Assembly (NCBI GenBank): GCA_020536535.1
Contig: JAHLWZ010000714.1
Span: 1 to 64,000 of the forward strand
Length of the DNA stretch: 64,000 bases
Reading direction: 5' to 3'
From: Pelomyxa schiedti
Taxonomy: Eukaryota; Evosea; Pelobiontida; Pelomyxidae
Below the pieces are notes generated by a model, which saw nothing but the letters and a program-made list of their open reading frames with translations, was not told the DNA's origin and ran no database searches. A program made the position numbers and the translations under genes. Every line of letters begins with the position of its first letter. The first letter of the stretch is position 1. This document shows, piece after piece, positions 1 through 11,600 of the stretch.

Positions 1-2
1 AC

Positions 3-125
3 ACGGATCCCCAAGGTGAGGACTCCATGGCCACCATTATTGGGGTTGTGGGTGGTGTTGCTGCCTGTGGTGTTGTGGGACTTGTTGGGTGTACAACATA
101 CCGTAAGTTCCTCAAGGCACCCTAA
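3..125 (+). CDS. 3' end of a single-pass membrane protein (partial)
   Basis: The frame starting at base 3 is open from the window edge to a TAA at 123-125. It encodes about 40 residues: an acidic GEDS stretch, then a Gly/Val-rich hydrophobic helix of about 22 residues (ATIIGVVGGVAACGVVGLVG), then a short basic tail (YRKFLKAP). This is the usual C-terminus of a type I membrane protein with a minimal cytoplasmic tail. The helix resembles in style the one ending the IPT receptor near 40.75 kb (IGVIGGCILGAGAVTG), so it may belong to a related surface protein. The composition match is seen; kinship is inference. A GTAAGT lies inside the last codons, so an extra intron is possible. Confidence 0.45.
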   Translation, partial: TDPQGEDSMATIIGVVGGVAACGVVGLVGCTTYRKFLKAP

Positions 126-429
126 AGGGTCAAGCAATCTTTTTCCGTTGTTCAAAAAGAGAAGTGGTGGCGAGAACACTCTGGTAACGATTAGCGAGGG
201 AACTTGGCGGAATCACTCCGCAACATTTCATTTTCCTTCTAACCGAGGCACCTATTTAGTGTGTACCTGGGCCGGAATTCCTGTCGAGAGTGAGAGGGTC
301 TCCATCACTTTTTTTTCTTGGGAAAATAGGTGGCCTCCAAGTTGAACTGAACTTGGTCAACTGGGTCTAATTAGTTGCCACAACCAAGGAAGCAACAAAA
401 AAGCAAAAAAAAAAACAACAAAAAGAAAC

Positions 430-974
430 ATGGGGTCTTGCCCCCTGTTTGTAGCCTTGCTGGTCACGTGTGCCCTTGCTTCTGAGGTGACTGACTGCAC
501 GTACGACGAGTACGGCTCCTGGTCCGTCGGCAACAACAACAGGCAAATGACGCTCTACCTCCATGACAGCATGGTAACGTCGTAGAGTACGGGCTGGGCA
601 CGTTGGACTTCCCAGAGGGGTTTGACAACACAGTGTGTCAGTATGACACAAACAACCACAACGGCTGGGTGGTAACATCCTCTGGCACGCACCCTAAAGT
701 CAAAGTGTTCCCACCCTCCAGTAAATGGGTCCACTTTGGGAGAAAAGCCCCACAGTGGTTACGCTTTGAGCAATTTGGAGAGCCACAGATCGGGATCACC
801 CTGTTCCAAATCGGAAGCTCGTCGGGGTGGGTCCATTCTGGAAAGTTTAAGAAGTTTTTTTGGTTTTTTGAAGTCAAACACGACGCCAGAGGACAACCGA
901 ATTCATGGCGTGTCCCAGAGAAAAGAGTGCGCTCACCGTACTTAGTCACCACTGCACATCGCAATGGTGGCTGA
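430..974 (+). pseudogene. Secreted-protein gene with an apparent frameshift
   Basis: An ATG at 430 opens a clear signal peptide (MGSCPLFVALLVTCALAS) and a Cys/Tyr/Trp-containing mature start (EVTDCTYDEYGSWSVGNNN). The frame then hits TAG at 583-585. A second open frame, offset by one base, starts about 570 and runs through an extracellular-looking stretch (EYGLGTLDFPEGFDNTVCQY) to a TGA at 972-974. The two halves join naturally if one base is missing near 570-575, and no good intron fits there. It is therefore either a pseudogene or an assembly error in a live gene. The total would be about 180 residues: secreted, with few cysteines and no transmembrane helix. I do not recognise the family. 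Confidence 0.45.
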
Positions 975-1140
975 GCCACCTTGGGTTTTTCTCAACTTGA
1001 GGACTCCTCACTGACTTGGCGTGTCTGGAGGCTTCTTCGGAGAATCGCAAGGAGAAATGAACCGTCTTCCAATCCACAGTTGCCTTGGCGATAAACAAAA
1101 AAAAAACAAAACCAAGCACCGTAGTGCGTAGCCGGCCGTG

Positions 1141-1240
1141 CATCGGTGTCGCTACACTCCCCCCACATCGGTGTCGCTACACTCCCCCCGCATCGGTGTC
1201 GCTACGCTCCCCCCGCATCGGTGTCGCTACGCTCTCTGCA
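1141..1240 (+). repeat. 25-bp minisatellite, four copies
   Basis: Four head-to-tail copies of a 25-bp unit (CATCGGTGTCGCTACRCTCC plus CCCCR) begin at 1141, 1166, 1191 and 1216. The first three are nearly perfect; the last degrades into CTCTCTGCATG. All three forward frames stay open through it, so short ORFs here are artefacts of the repeat. Confidence 0.9.
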
Positions 1241-1380
1241 TGTTCCACACTGTCGAGACTCCCCTCTGTATTTCCTTTTTTCTCTTCCCTTTTTCTTTTC
1301 TTTCTTTTTTACTCGCAGTAGCTTGGTTGAAATTGGACCAGCGGTCACCCTTTATGGTTGATCGCAGTGTGGTGCGCTTC

Positions 1381-1487
1381 CCTTTTCCCCCTTTTTAACC
1401 TTTTCCCCCTTTTTAACCTTTTCCCCCTTTTTAACCTTTTCCCCCTTTTTAACCTTTTCTCCCTTTTTAACCTTTTCCCCCTTTTTC
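1381..1487 (+). repeat. 18-bp pyrimidine-rich minisatellite, about six copies
   Basis: The unit CCTTTTCCCCCTTTTTAA is repeated about six times with one C-to-T change near 1459. The strand is almost pure pyrimidine, so it could form triplex (H-DNA) structure. No coding signal is present. Confidence 0.9.
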
Positions 1488-1671
1488 CGTTAACTACTGA
1501 ACAGCTTGGTTGAATTGGATCGGCAGTCCCCCAAGCTCCCGGTTAAATCTTGACATCCTTGCACATCAGGGCTACTTTCCTTTTTGGCAGCTCTCCTCTT
1601 GGGTGTGCCCTCAACTTACTCCTCTCTTTCCGACTAACCTGACAAGCCAGTGCGGAACAGCTAAAGGATTC

Positions 1672-2118
1672 CAGTTGCCGATTCTGGTATCCCCTTCTCC
1701 CTTTTTTTTCCCCAGCTAACCAATGCATAGATTTTGTAACAAGCTGCTGTTAAGTTCATGACTTCAGCGAGTTTGCCGGTTTGTCCCATTTATTGGCTTT
1801 CTGTTTCTAACATCCACACAGGTTCACATGACAACAGGCGACCATTATTTGATATATTCGCTTTTGTCCCTTGCAAAGAGCAAGAGAGTCTGCCTGGATC
1901 CCGGTTGTCGACTCCGGTATGTCCTTCTCCCTTTTTTTTCCCCCAGCTAACCAAGGCACAGATTGACAAGCTGCTGTTATGTTCAAGACTTCCGCTAGTT
2001 GGCAGCAAACTTGGTTTGTCCTTTTTATTGGCTTTCTGCTTCTAACATCCACACAGGTTCGCATGACAATTATTTGATGTAAACACCTTTTCCAAAGAGC
2101 AAGAGAGTCTGCCTGCAG
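1672..2118 (+). repeat. Tandem duplication of about 220 bp
   Basis: Two diverged copies lie end to end, about 1672-1898 and 1899-2118. Landmarks shared in the same order are a C/T tract ending CCAGCTAACCAA, AAGCTGCTGTTA, ATTGGCTTTCTG, TAACATCCACACAGGTTC, and AAGAGCAAGAGAGTCTGCCTG. The copies differ by substitutions and small indels. Neither strand has a convincing gene. The C/T tract plus CCAG looks like a splice acceptor, so it may derive from a duplicated intron-exon piece. Confidence 0.8.
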
Positions 2119-2202
2119 GTTTGTTCTTTGCGCATATCTTCTTTTATTTTAATTATTTTGTAGAGTACAACCGTGACAGCCTCTCTGTTACTGGACCACC
2201 AG

Positions 2203-2320
2203 CTAGCAACCACGCAACCAGGCAACAACACAACCACCAACCACACAACCACCAACCACACAACCAGGCAACCACGCAACCACGCAACCAGGCAACCACG
2301 CAACCAGGCAACCACACAGG
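2203..2320 (+). repeat. ACAACCAN/GCAACCAG minisatellite
   Basis: An AACC-rich array alternates GCAACCAGGC, CACGCAACCA and ACACAACCACCA with a period of about 5-10 bp. Translation gives low-complexity Asn/Gln/Thr on + and Trp/Val/Cys on -, so the ORFs over it are not genes. Confidence 0.8.
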
Positions 2321-2528
2321 TGTAAGGGGAAAAAAAAAATAAATTATGTATTCCAATTTGTAGGCAACCTGGGAAAATCCCCAATTTGTACCCGATTTGA
2401 GAATGCTCGAAGCGGTGCCACTTTGAAATCCCTCCACTTTGTCCAAAGTGTGCACTAGTTAAGCAATTTGGAGGCTCACTTTGGTTCCGATTTGACGCTT
2501 AAATTGGGAAATTTTTGGAGTTAGGGTG

Positions 2529-4378
2529 AAGGAGGCAACAGAAGCGCAGGCTCGCTTTTGGCAACAGCAGAGCCTCAGCACCGAGTATCGGAAGAGGCAC
2601 AGGTACCACAAGGTGGGTGAGGAGGCGTTCACGGCCTTGCAGAGGAACGGGGAGGTGCCTGAGGGCATCCCCCGTGACAGGGTGTGGGTGGCATGGTGCA
2701 GGTCGCATGAGCTGAACAAGAGGTATTCCTTCAAAGCCATTTGCAAACGACTCGGCCGGGACCCAGTCACAGGAAAAATGGCTGTGGTGTGTAGAGTGGT
2801 GGAAGTGGGGTGTTGTGGTTTCCTCCTGATTGCAGAGCAGTCTTCTCTCATCTCATCTCCTCTCTCGCGTACTCCCCCTTGTCTGTTTGTAACTTCATTG
2901 ACAGAAGAGAAACGCCCAAGTACCAACAGAAGAAGAAGATGGTGATGGTGAAGAGCAAGAATGTTACAGTAGTGACCAGGAGGAGGAGGACGATGATTAC
3001 AACCTTGCGCCAGAGGAAGATTCCTCCAGCCGTCCGCACCAAGACCCGTCCTTGAAGTGGGAACTGAGCAGCAGAATACCAGTCATTCTCGAGGGTGACC
3101 TCATTCCACCACCAAAGGTACTTCTTTGCTTGTTACTTTCTCCATTCCGCATCCATCCATCATCAGCCCCCAATCTTGTCTGATGCTGAGAACTGGGGAT
3201 TGGCTCTCGATTTGTCACAGATCAAGGACACGGTTCGTTTCGTTCACACCCGCACTTCAATTCCCTTTCTCTCTCTCCCTTCCCCCACTTGCATCACTCT
3301 CACAGGAGGATGATTCTGAGGGAGAAGGCAACACTTCCACAGAGGAGACCCGGCAGCAAAAGCCTGATGCAAAACCACACCACGATGTCGTACGCTTCCT
3401 CTCAGCCTGGAAAACGGTGTGTGTGTGCCCTGTATGTCTCTTTCTGGGTATCCTCATCATTTTCAACAGATTTTGATGCTGTTGTCTCCTGTTGCATTTG
3501 AGAGAATGAGGGGTGTGTGCAAGGGACTCCTGGACCTTGTGAAGTGTCTTGAGAGAACTTTCTGGTGCAAGCTGCGATATAATTTCTGCAACCCTCGAGA
3601 CCGCCAACACTACATGAGAGAGAAAGCAAATGCACCTGCTGTGCGGGCTATAGAGATGGCAATCAACTGTTCCCCATTCTGCCTTGAGACAGTGCACGAA
3701 CTCGAGGTGTATGGAGGATTCATTGCCAAGCGATTTGATATACACTGCACCACCGGCCAAAAACCCACACCCGCGACACTTTGACCAGCCATCATCAGCA
3801 CAGTGGAAGGGGTCATGAGAGCCAACACCCGCCCAGACACCCAACTCGTCGTCCACCACTGCCCCCAGGAAATGGTTGGCACCATCATCCACGCCGTGAT
3901 GTCGATCCGGGAGCCCAGCAACATCAGCCTGCTCACCATCATCGGGGACAACCAAATCACATTTCCCCCTGGCTTCCGCCATCTCCCGCCCGACTCAAAG
4001 AGGTGCCTGCCAAGAGTAGAGCTCGAAGTAGACCACGACAGGTCATGTTGCCCTAATTGCGACTCCCCCACAGTCATCAACAACAACAACAACAACAGCA
4101 CACCAGCCGTGCCACCGTCGCAGGTCCACGACAAGCCCAAGACCCAGCCCGCCCCCACTGGCACTTGCGCTCTGCCCTCCCGCACCAATGCCCTCGCCGT
4201 CGCCCCTGCTCCTGCCCCAGCACTTGTCGTCAGCAACAGCAACAACGGCACCAAGAGTGTCACAGTCACGGGGAAGAGATGGGCGCCGGGTACTCCCCCT
4301 CTTGTGCTCTTGCCCCCACCAACCACGTTCACAAACGGTGCCCCTGTCGAAAACAATCGCCGCCGTAGACTGTGGTGA
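2529..4378 (+). pseudogene. 5'-truncated, nonsense-mutated copy of the gene at 51.3-53.3 kb
   Basis: From base 2529 the sequence matches 51451 onwards at a constant offset (48,922) through the first four exons and introns. It continues with more differences and small indels to about 4378. The first 56 or so codons of the intact paralogue are absent: upstream of 2529 the two loci are unrelated. The four introns are still present, so this is a DNA-level duplication, not a retrocopy. In the last exon a Trp codon of the intact copy is TGA at 3782-3784, removing the C-terminal half. An AAC run near 4079 is expanded to encode six Asn. Exons 1-4 differ at only a few bases, whereas about 3480-3690 carries dozens of differences, many amino-acid changing. 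Function of the family is unknown. Confidence 0.8.
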
Positions 4379-4656
4379 TGCTCCCGTGCACAACACGAAA
4401 AAAAAAAATAATAAAAAAGTTTCAGTAGTCTGTTCTTCGTCTTTGATTTCTTTGTTTCCTTATGAGAACTGAGCCCCTGCGTATGTACGTAGGCGTATTT
4501 CGGTTGCTGTTGGAGTGGTGTGGCAAGCAATGACATTCTGTTTTTGATAATTGCTCCCCGCATTGAATTGGAAAAGGTGATAGAGGTTTTGACAGTACTC
4601 CCCTGACACCACAGTTGTTATGGCATTGCACGGAGGAGATCACTTTTTCACCATAA

Positions 4657-7258
4657 ATGACATGCAGAGTGGGCTGTTATCAGTATAACACTGACGAGTG
4701 TTTGGGCTGTGGGTCATTCGCATCTGTGTATGAATCCCACTTGACTGTGTCGGAGCTGTGGTTTCATGGTTTACTTCAGGTACAAGGGATATGGAAACGG
4801 CGTGCCTGTAGCCATCAAAGGTCTTGTCATTTAAAATTGCACATACCGCTCTGTTCACCTTATGTAACAATAAGTTGTGGACTTCAATCGTTTTCGAAAC
4901 TGTTCAGACAAAACTTTGCTTCATCACTTGCAGTCTGAAGTTCAAGTCATGATGTCTGTGCATCACAGGAACATTGTTACTCTGCACGAAACCATATTGG
5001 TATGCCGCCATACAAACATGCCGCGACTTAGCATCTACTCTACTGGTATATAATTAGTCACCTGAGTGCAACACCTTGTATCTTGTTCTTGAGTACTGCA
5101 ATAATGGTGATATGGAAACCTACATAAAGAAAAGAGGTCCGTTATGTGAGAACGAGGCTAGATTCTTCATGGAACAACTTGGTGCAATAGTCGAATTACT
5201 TAGGTCTTTATCAATAAACCATACCCATATAGCATGTGGTCTCTTGGAGCTTCACAATAAAAACATAATGCACAGGAAATTACCCATGTCATTAATTTTC
5301 CTTCTTATTGGAACCAACAGGGATCTGAAGGTTATTCTGAGTCCCTCGATACTTTAACTGTTATAACCAAGCCCCACAATCTATTGCTCCATTTGGAAGA
5401 TAAAGTGCTGGTATTGAAAGTTGCGGTATGATTATGTGGTGCAGGTTTTTTGTTCTAACCTCTACAAAGGACTTTGGATTTGCACGCTTTATAGAGAGTC
5501 CACAGAGTCTCGTTTGGACATGCTGTGGGTCTCCTCTTTATATGGCTCCCGAGGTAATCCTAGACTTTCCACCATTTTCCTGTTCTACCAGAAGTAGGTG
5601 TTGAATTTAGGTATCTCTTGAAATGCTGTACCCCTTTTAACCCGAAACGAGAATCTTACACTGAAAAAGCGGATTTGTGGAGTGTTGGGGTTATTCTGTT
5701 TGAGGTATACATATACTCACTTGTGGGTCTTTTCATAACTAAGATACAAAATTAGATGTTGGCAGGCTACGCCCCTTTTTACGCCAAGTATTCTGAAACG
5801 GAAACTTTTTCCACTGAAAAACAAGTAGGAATCAAATAGACCTTTATCGGAGGATTCTCTCCAGTGACTTTGTTGAGCTGCCGGCCTCTGTTATTGTTCA
5901 GGGACAATGCAAAGACTTACTTTCTCGCCTTCTTCAAGTTGATAGCAAAGCCAGGATTTCTTGGGGAGAGTTCTTCCATCATAGTTGGTTGAACAGCACC
6001 GAACTGCTGCCTTGGAATCCCCCAAGTAACAACTTAGTTGCGGGCCCCGGTACTACTGCACCACCTAGAATAGCTGCACTCAAGGAACTGTGCTTGATCA
6101 ATCCAACAGTGATTTTTCCTTATGTATGTGCATTTCAACCATAAAACCACTTTAGGGATACCCGTTAGCCCGGACCCCGGGATCCAAGTCTTTTATGGGG
6201 ATCAGTCCGTCCATTGTATGGAACTCCACATTTACATTTAATGTGTTTTATTTTCTTATAGCCAGTCAGTAGTAGCCCATTCCTATCCTATACTCTAAGT
6301 GATAAACCAAAAATCGACATGGAAAATTTCACCCTTTCACCCTTTATCATTAAGATCTAATTCTTGTGCAGGAGTCAGATTCTCTGCTGTGTGACTATGT
6401 AATTGTCGAGCCCAATGACAATAAATGTCAGGTTGGTTACTGAAAGATACTCTCCAACCTCTTTAATAATATAGTTCCCAAGGAACAATTTCTTTCTAAA
6501 TATCTGGAGAGGAAGATTATTCACGCCCGTGCCATCTTTTCTTCATCGAAGGCTTGTAACTCCCGCGCGGAACAATTTGCAATGTGCTTTGTTTAGCTTC
6601 CTACAATGTCACTCCTGACACTGTCCAAGGATTGTCACAGCAATAGTGCTGTTGAATAAAACGATTCAATACACCAAGAAGCATCTGAGGTTTATTCCCA
6701 TCCAGTCTTCACTTCGTTTTGGTATGTGTCCATGTCAATTGCTTTGGCCCATTTTTTTTTCCCCAGCTATCGAGCACTCAGTCAAGCTAATTTCGGTCTA
6801 CATTCGCCAAGCAGATTCCGTTCTCTCCTCCATTGACTGCCCACTGTCAGCTTGTGTACCACCAATCAGTGAGATTTTGTACCAGCGCGCATTGAAAATT
6901 GTACATTCTTCCCTCTTCTGTAATTCTCTTACAGTTCAAGATTCAACTCGGGTGTATCAATGAACAACTTGGACAGTTCAAAAACTGCCTCCGTGCTTAT
7001 GAAAAGGTACCCTCTTTCTACTAAGCAAATCCAATCTGTATGACAGGGGAGTGCTCTCCTTGAACTTTTGCAAGAGATAGCGGCCGCTTCCAACTACACC
7101 AATGACATCAAAATTCTTGCCCAATGTGCGTTCCCTTACTCTCTCCTTCCGCTCCCTAAAAACCTGCAGTCCTTGATCACTTGAGGCTCCGGATTGCTGC
7201 AGTCGCCAGTGCTTCTTCGTTTCCTTTTCCAGAGTGCACCAAACATGCTTTACCGTAA
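4657..7258 (+). CDS. ATG1/ULK-like serine/threonine kinase, many short introns
   Basis: Spliced by eye, this gives a full kinase domain: Gly loop LGCGSFASVYKG (split by an intron at 4728-4779), catalytic-lysine motif VPVAIK near 4820, hinge LEYCNNGDMETYIKKRG near 5090, HRDLKPHNLLL assembled from three small exons (5240-5400), DFGFARF near 5470, CGSPLYMAPE near 5530 and ADLWSVGVILFEML near 5670. DFGFAR and CGSPLYMAPE are typical of ATG1/ULK, the kinases that initiate autophagosome formation. After the kinase come DYVIVEPND near 6395 and a helical C-terminal region (6640-7258) resembling the ATG1 tandem MIT part, which binds ATG13 in other organisms. One exon join near 5820-5840 could not be resolved. 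The start at 4657 is the nearest ATG in frame; an upstream exon is possible. The stop is TAA at 7256-7258. Confidence 0.8.
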
Positions 7259-7408
7259 CGGCAAAAACTTCCTTCGTCAAAAAAGTTCCACTGGTGGGGA
7301 TCGTACTGCCCGGAAATTGCCAAAAATTCGCCTCGAACTGAAGTTTCTTCTTCGTCGTCTCTTTTTTTGATAGACAGCACCACACGTTCCTTCGTTCGTC
7401 ACACGATC

Positions 7409-10400
7409 ATGAGCCGGTACGTAACCCCCACCATCCCATAACCCCAACTCACGAGGCCCACGCCGCCGACAAAACAAAAAGACAAGGACCAACGGTCGCC
7501 TACGTGCGCAGCGGGAGCAGCGGCAGCCCCGAGCCGCCCCTGTCGCCGCCCGCCACGCCGCACTGCGCCCCCGCGCCCCTACGCGGCCACCACCCCTCGT
7601 CCTCCTTCACCTACGGCTGCTCGCTGGCCGCGCCCTCCCGCCCCGCCCCGCCCCCTCCCCGCTCCGCCTACACCCCGCCGATCCCGCCCCCCTCCAACTT
7701 CTACGCCCTGTCCGCCGCAGCCGCAGCCGCTTCCCTCTCGATAATCCCGCCGCCGTCCCGGGCCAGCGGGGGCCACGGGGGGGACGAGGCGGTGTACGAC
7801 GAGGACTACATCCCGCCGCCGCCGACCCCGCCGCCGCCTCTGGACATTCCCCCTCCGCCGCCTTCTCCTTGCGACCTGACTTTGACACCTTCTCCCTCGC
7901 CCTCGCCCTCGCCGTTCTCGCCGCTGTCTTCCCCTGTTTACGCCTCCCCTCTCTTGTTCACGTCTATCTCGCCCAGTAGTAGTGATTTGAGCACGGCCGC
8001 GGTGGGCTACCCACAATCCAAAACCATTCCAGAGGGCACCCCGCCTATAGTAATGAAATTCCCTGCCCCCTCATCTCCTGGAACTCAACCCGCATCGAGA
8101 AGAACATCTTTGCCTTCTCTTTCTGAAGTTCCCTTACAACCTTCGACTCCTATCCGGCTTCTAGCCAAATCTGGAATTCTGCAACGAAGCACTAGTGCAG
8201 CGTTGATAAGAAGAAATTCCCAAGGATCAATAATGTCTTCGGCAAAAAATAACAAGACTGCTGCCAAGTGCCAAGAACGAAGTAAGTGCACTCTAGCCCT
8301 CAGATTCTCATCGTAGTTAATCAATTTCAGCGTTTTTTTCCAGGACATTGGTAGACAGAACACAATGGCAATCTAATGTACTAAAACGAAATCCTCCTTT
8401 GGTGGATTTGCGTGATCGTATATATCCACTGAACAGAGCCATACTCTTCTGCCAGATGTACCTACTCTCGGGAAAACTTGTTTCCCACTAATCCCTTACA
8501 AAGATACCATCCTGGAAAGAGAGACATCAAACATAATCTCAACAAAACAGATATTATCATGCTTATCTTGCAGCACTTGCACGTAAAAGGCCTGAAACAG
8601 ACACGTAAGACTCTGGAGGTGGAAAGTAGAGTGAAAAGTATGAATTAGTGCCCCTTCCATTAACTCACATGGGACAGTGCCAAAAATTGATCTTCCTGAT
8701 AGCAGGCTTCTCACTTATCTCCATCAAGCAGTAAAGGAAACGGAATGTGTATTTGACCTCACCTTAGGTAGCTGGGGTTTAGTAGCATTCCTGACAGTAT
8801 GCAGGGGATAAAGTTCGTGACGAGAAACCACTGGAAGAGCACTTGGCCTCATTAGGCCTAACCGAAGAAGGCACATTCAGTGCTCTGAGTGCCTCTAACC
8901 CATAAAAAGATGACTCTTTGGCAGCCGATGTAAACATATGGAGTGAGCCTCCAGGAAATATTGTAGTTGAAAATGGGAAAAATGAAGCAACTGAAGATAT
9001 TCAAATAGTGAAGGCAGCTTCACTTAACCGCCTTGTAGAGTGGGCAACTGATCAGAAACTCGGTATCACAATTCCCCTAAACTTGCAATACTTTTTACAT
9101 ACTCTTTCAGACTTGGAATTTACCAAGACCTTTTTAATGACGTATCACAGCTTTACAACCTCAGAAAAATTACTGGAAAAACTTTCTCAGCGGTATTAAT
9201 TAATACATATACTAACGTTAGCTTAATCTTTTAAAAAAGATTTGATGTGCCACCGACCTATAAAGGTGGCGGGGAAGCATTTACTAATGCAGCCAGCATC
9301 ATCCGCTTGAGAGTGTGTAACGTAATGAAACGGTGGATAGAGGATTACAGCTACGATTTTGATGATAAGCTTATCGCTCAAGTAAAGCACTTCTCTGCCC
9401 ATATTGCCCAGTCATCATTACCTCTCGCCAGTGCTATCAATAAATCGCTGGACAAAATGAGATTTGTATGGGAGAGGCTTCTGATTCCTTCTCTCCTCAT
9501 TTCATTTCTTTCCCGTAGGACAATCTCCAACCAAGAAGAAAAAGTGCCTTCTCCGCCTCTCCACCTGATCCCATAATTCCGCGCAATATTTTCAGCAAAG
9601 ATCTATCACTGTTCGATATCGATGATGAAGAATTGGCACGTCAACTCACCATTATAGAGTTTGACCTGTATGAAAAAATCAAGGTAAATATAACCCCATG
9701 TGCATTTTTGGTTTTTTTTTAATACTGCAAGGCACCCGAACTTATGAATCAATCATGGAGTAAACCGAAACTAAAGCACAGAGCTCCAAACGTTCTTGCT
9801 GTAATTAGACGCTTCAACCAAGTCTCCAGTTGGGTAGGCCAAGAAATCGTTAAGCCCTTGTATATACGTGAGAGAGTCAAGGCAGCTACCAAGTTTATCA
9901 AAATTGCAGAGGCAGGAAATTGCCTTTACTTGAAAAACGTGCTGAAACTGTAGTACAGATTGCAATGCAGCTGCACAACTTTAATTTGGTTATGGCGATT
10001 CTTGCTGGATTTGGTTCTTGCGCTGTGCACCGCTTGCATCACTCCATGGAAGAGATTCCAGCAAACTCACAGCGTGTACGTCGACTTCACATCTTTGCTG
10101 GTTTAATAGGAAAAGGCAAAACTGGAGATGGAAAAGCACATGTCCTCAAATGGTAATTTTAAGACCTATAGGTCTTTGCTTTCATCATCAGAACTTCCTT
10201 GCTTGCCTTACCTGTATACCCTCCTACAAACACACATGTTTCTTTTTAATGAAGTGAAGAGGTGTTCACCTTACTGACTTGACTTTTGTGGATGAGAATC
10301 CAGACACAGTGAATGGACTGGTAAATTTCGCTAAAAGGAATCTCATATTCACATACGTGTGTCTCTTTCCCACCCATTTGACATTTATTGAAAAAACACA

Positions 10401-10564
10401 AGATATCCCTCCTCCAGAGATTCCAACAAACCAGATACAACCTTCATCCTGTTCATCAGATAATTTCATATCTCACAGAAGCCAAGATAATGAATGACCA
10501 GGAACTATTCACCACATCACAAAACCGCGAGCCCAAAGGCTGCTTGCGTACAGACATTCCCTGA
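7409..10564 (+). CDS. Ras guanine-nucleotide exchange factor with LisH motif
   Basis: The likely start is ATG 7409, with a 65-nt intron at 7417-7481. The first 270 or so residues are Pro/Ser-rich and probably disordered, and this part of the DNA is GC-rich. At 8550-8625 lies a LisH-type helix (ILQHLHVKGLKQTRKTLEVE), a dimerisation motif frequently found in amoebozoan RasGEFs. RasGEF_N follows (about 8990-9460; LNLQYFLHTLSDLEFTKTFL). The catalytic CDC25 domain runs about 9620-10350, with FDLYEKIK, APELMNQSWSK, VIRRFNQVSSWVGQEI, RERVKAATKFIKIAE, LHNFNLVMAILAGFGSCAVH and FVDENPD. It would exchange GDP for GTP on a Ras-family GTPase. The stop is TGA at 10562-10564. It begins 150 bp after the kinase gene on the same strand. 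Catalytic signatures look intact. Confidence 0.9.
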
Positions 10565-11052
10565 AACGGTGTGATAACCTCTGCCGTTTTGTTGTATTCC
10601 ATAAAATATAAAAAAAAAACTCCCCGATTCAGTAAGCAGTTCCTCTATGCCTTTCCCCCAAGATTTCCTTAATACACTAAACCAACACTACAACAGGAGA
10701 TAATAACTCCCAAACAACAAAAAAAGGGTTGATGCTGCAAGTGCAGCACCTCGGGATTCCCACTCAGCCCCGTTTTCCTGTGACCGCCCTCAGCGCCCGC
10801 TTTTGAATGTTCCGTTTCCGGCCTCTTCCGATGCGCAGCGTCATTACACGAACCACGGTGCTAAGGCTGCCCCTGGCAACGTTGTTCACTGAAGGCTTCC
10901 TAGGGCGCGGCTGTAAACGCAGCAAATCCCTCAATGCCACCTCCACATCACCAACCCGAAGAAACACCAGCCAAACGCCCGAGATTAAAGCAAAAAAAAA
11001 TCCGCTGCAGTACTTATGGGAAGCGGGTTTTTTTGAATGAGTTGCCGGCTTT

Positions 11053-11146
11053 TGTTGTTTGTTGTTGGAAGGGGAGCTTCGTTGTTGAGCTTGCTTTTGG
11101 TTACTCTTTATGGTGGTGCTCTTGTTGTTGGTTGAACTGAGAACTC
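11053..11146 (+). repeat. 94-bp direct repeat, copy 1
   Basis: The segment from TGTTGTTTGTTGTTGGAAGG to TTGAACTGAGAACTC is repeated base for base at 11507-11600, about 360 bp downstream in the same orientation. Confidence 0.9.
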
Positions 11147-11390
11147 ACTCGAATCTGCAGTAAGAGAGATATCAGGAACGAATAATAGAGTAGGATCCAA
11201 TCCAAGAAGAAATCTCTTAAACTATCTGTAAATAAAAGTCAAAACCTAGGAGGATCAAGTAATGTAAATAAATACCTGTGTGTACTGCGCTGCTGGCTGC
11301 CATTGAATTCTCCAGGATCCCCCCAGAATGCGTGATTGGGAAAACGGAATTGAAGGAGAAAGAGTGATTTTGTGGATTGTGATGTTGTGG

Positions 11391-11487
11391 CTGTTGGGCA
11401 GTTACCCCGCGGCATCAGCCTGTTGCATTTGGTTGTGCGTGAGTGAGATAGTGTGGACTGTTGGGCAGTTACCCCGCGGCATCAGCC
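11391..11487 (+). repeat. 30-bp direct repeat pair
   Basis: CTGTTGGGCAGTTACCCCGC followed by GGCATCAGCC occurs at 11391-11420 and again at 11458-11487. The pair sits between the two 94-bp repeats, giving a nested repeat arrangement. Confidence 0.9.
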
Positions 11488-11506
11488 CACACTTGGTGTG
11501 CCATGT

Positions 11507-11600
11507 TGTTGTTTGTTGTTGGAAGGGGAGCTTCGTTGTTGAGCTTGCTTTTGGTTACTCTTTATGGTGGTGCTCTTGTTGTTGGTTGAACTGAGAACTC
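11507..11600 (+). repeat. 94-bp direct repeat, copy 2
   Basis: This copy is identical to 11053-11146. The flanks differ (CACTCGAAT after copy 1, GTTGGCATT after copy 2), which places the repeat edge at GAACTC. Confidence 0.9.

Noticed and set aside
3257-4563. Minus-strand ORFs of 241 and 317 residues over the truncated gene copy
   Set aside because: Counterparts of similar length exist antisense to the intact paralogue at 52.2-53.4 kb, where the plus frame splices perfectly. They are shadows.
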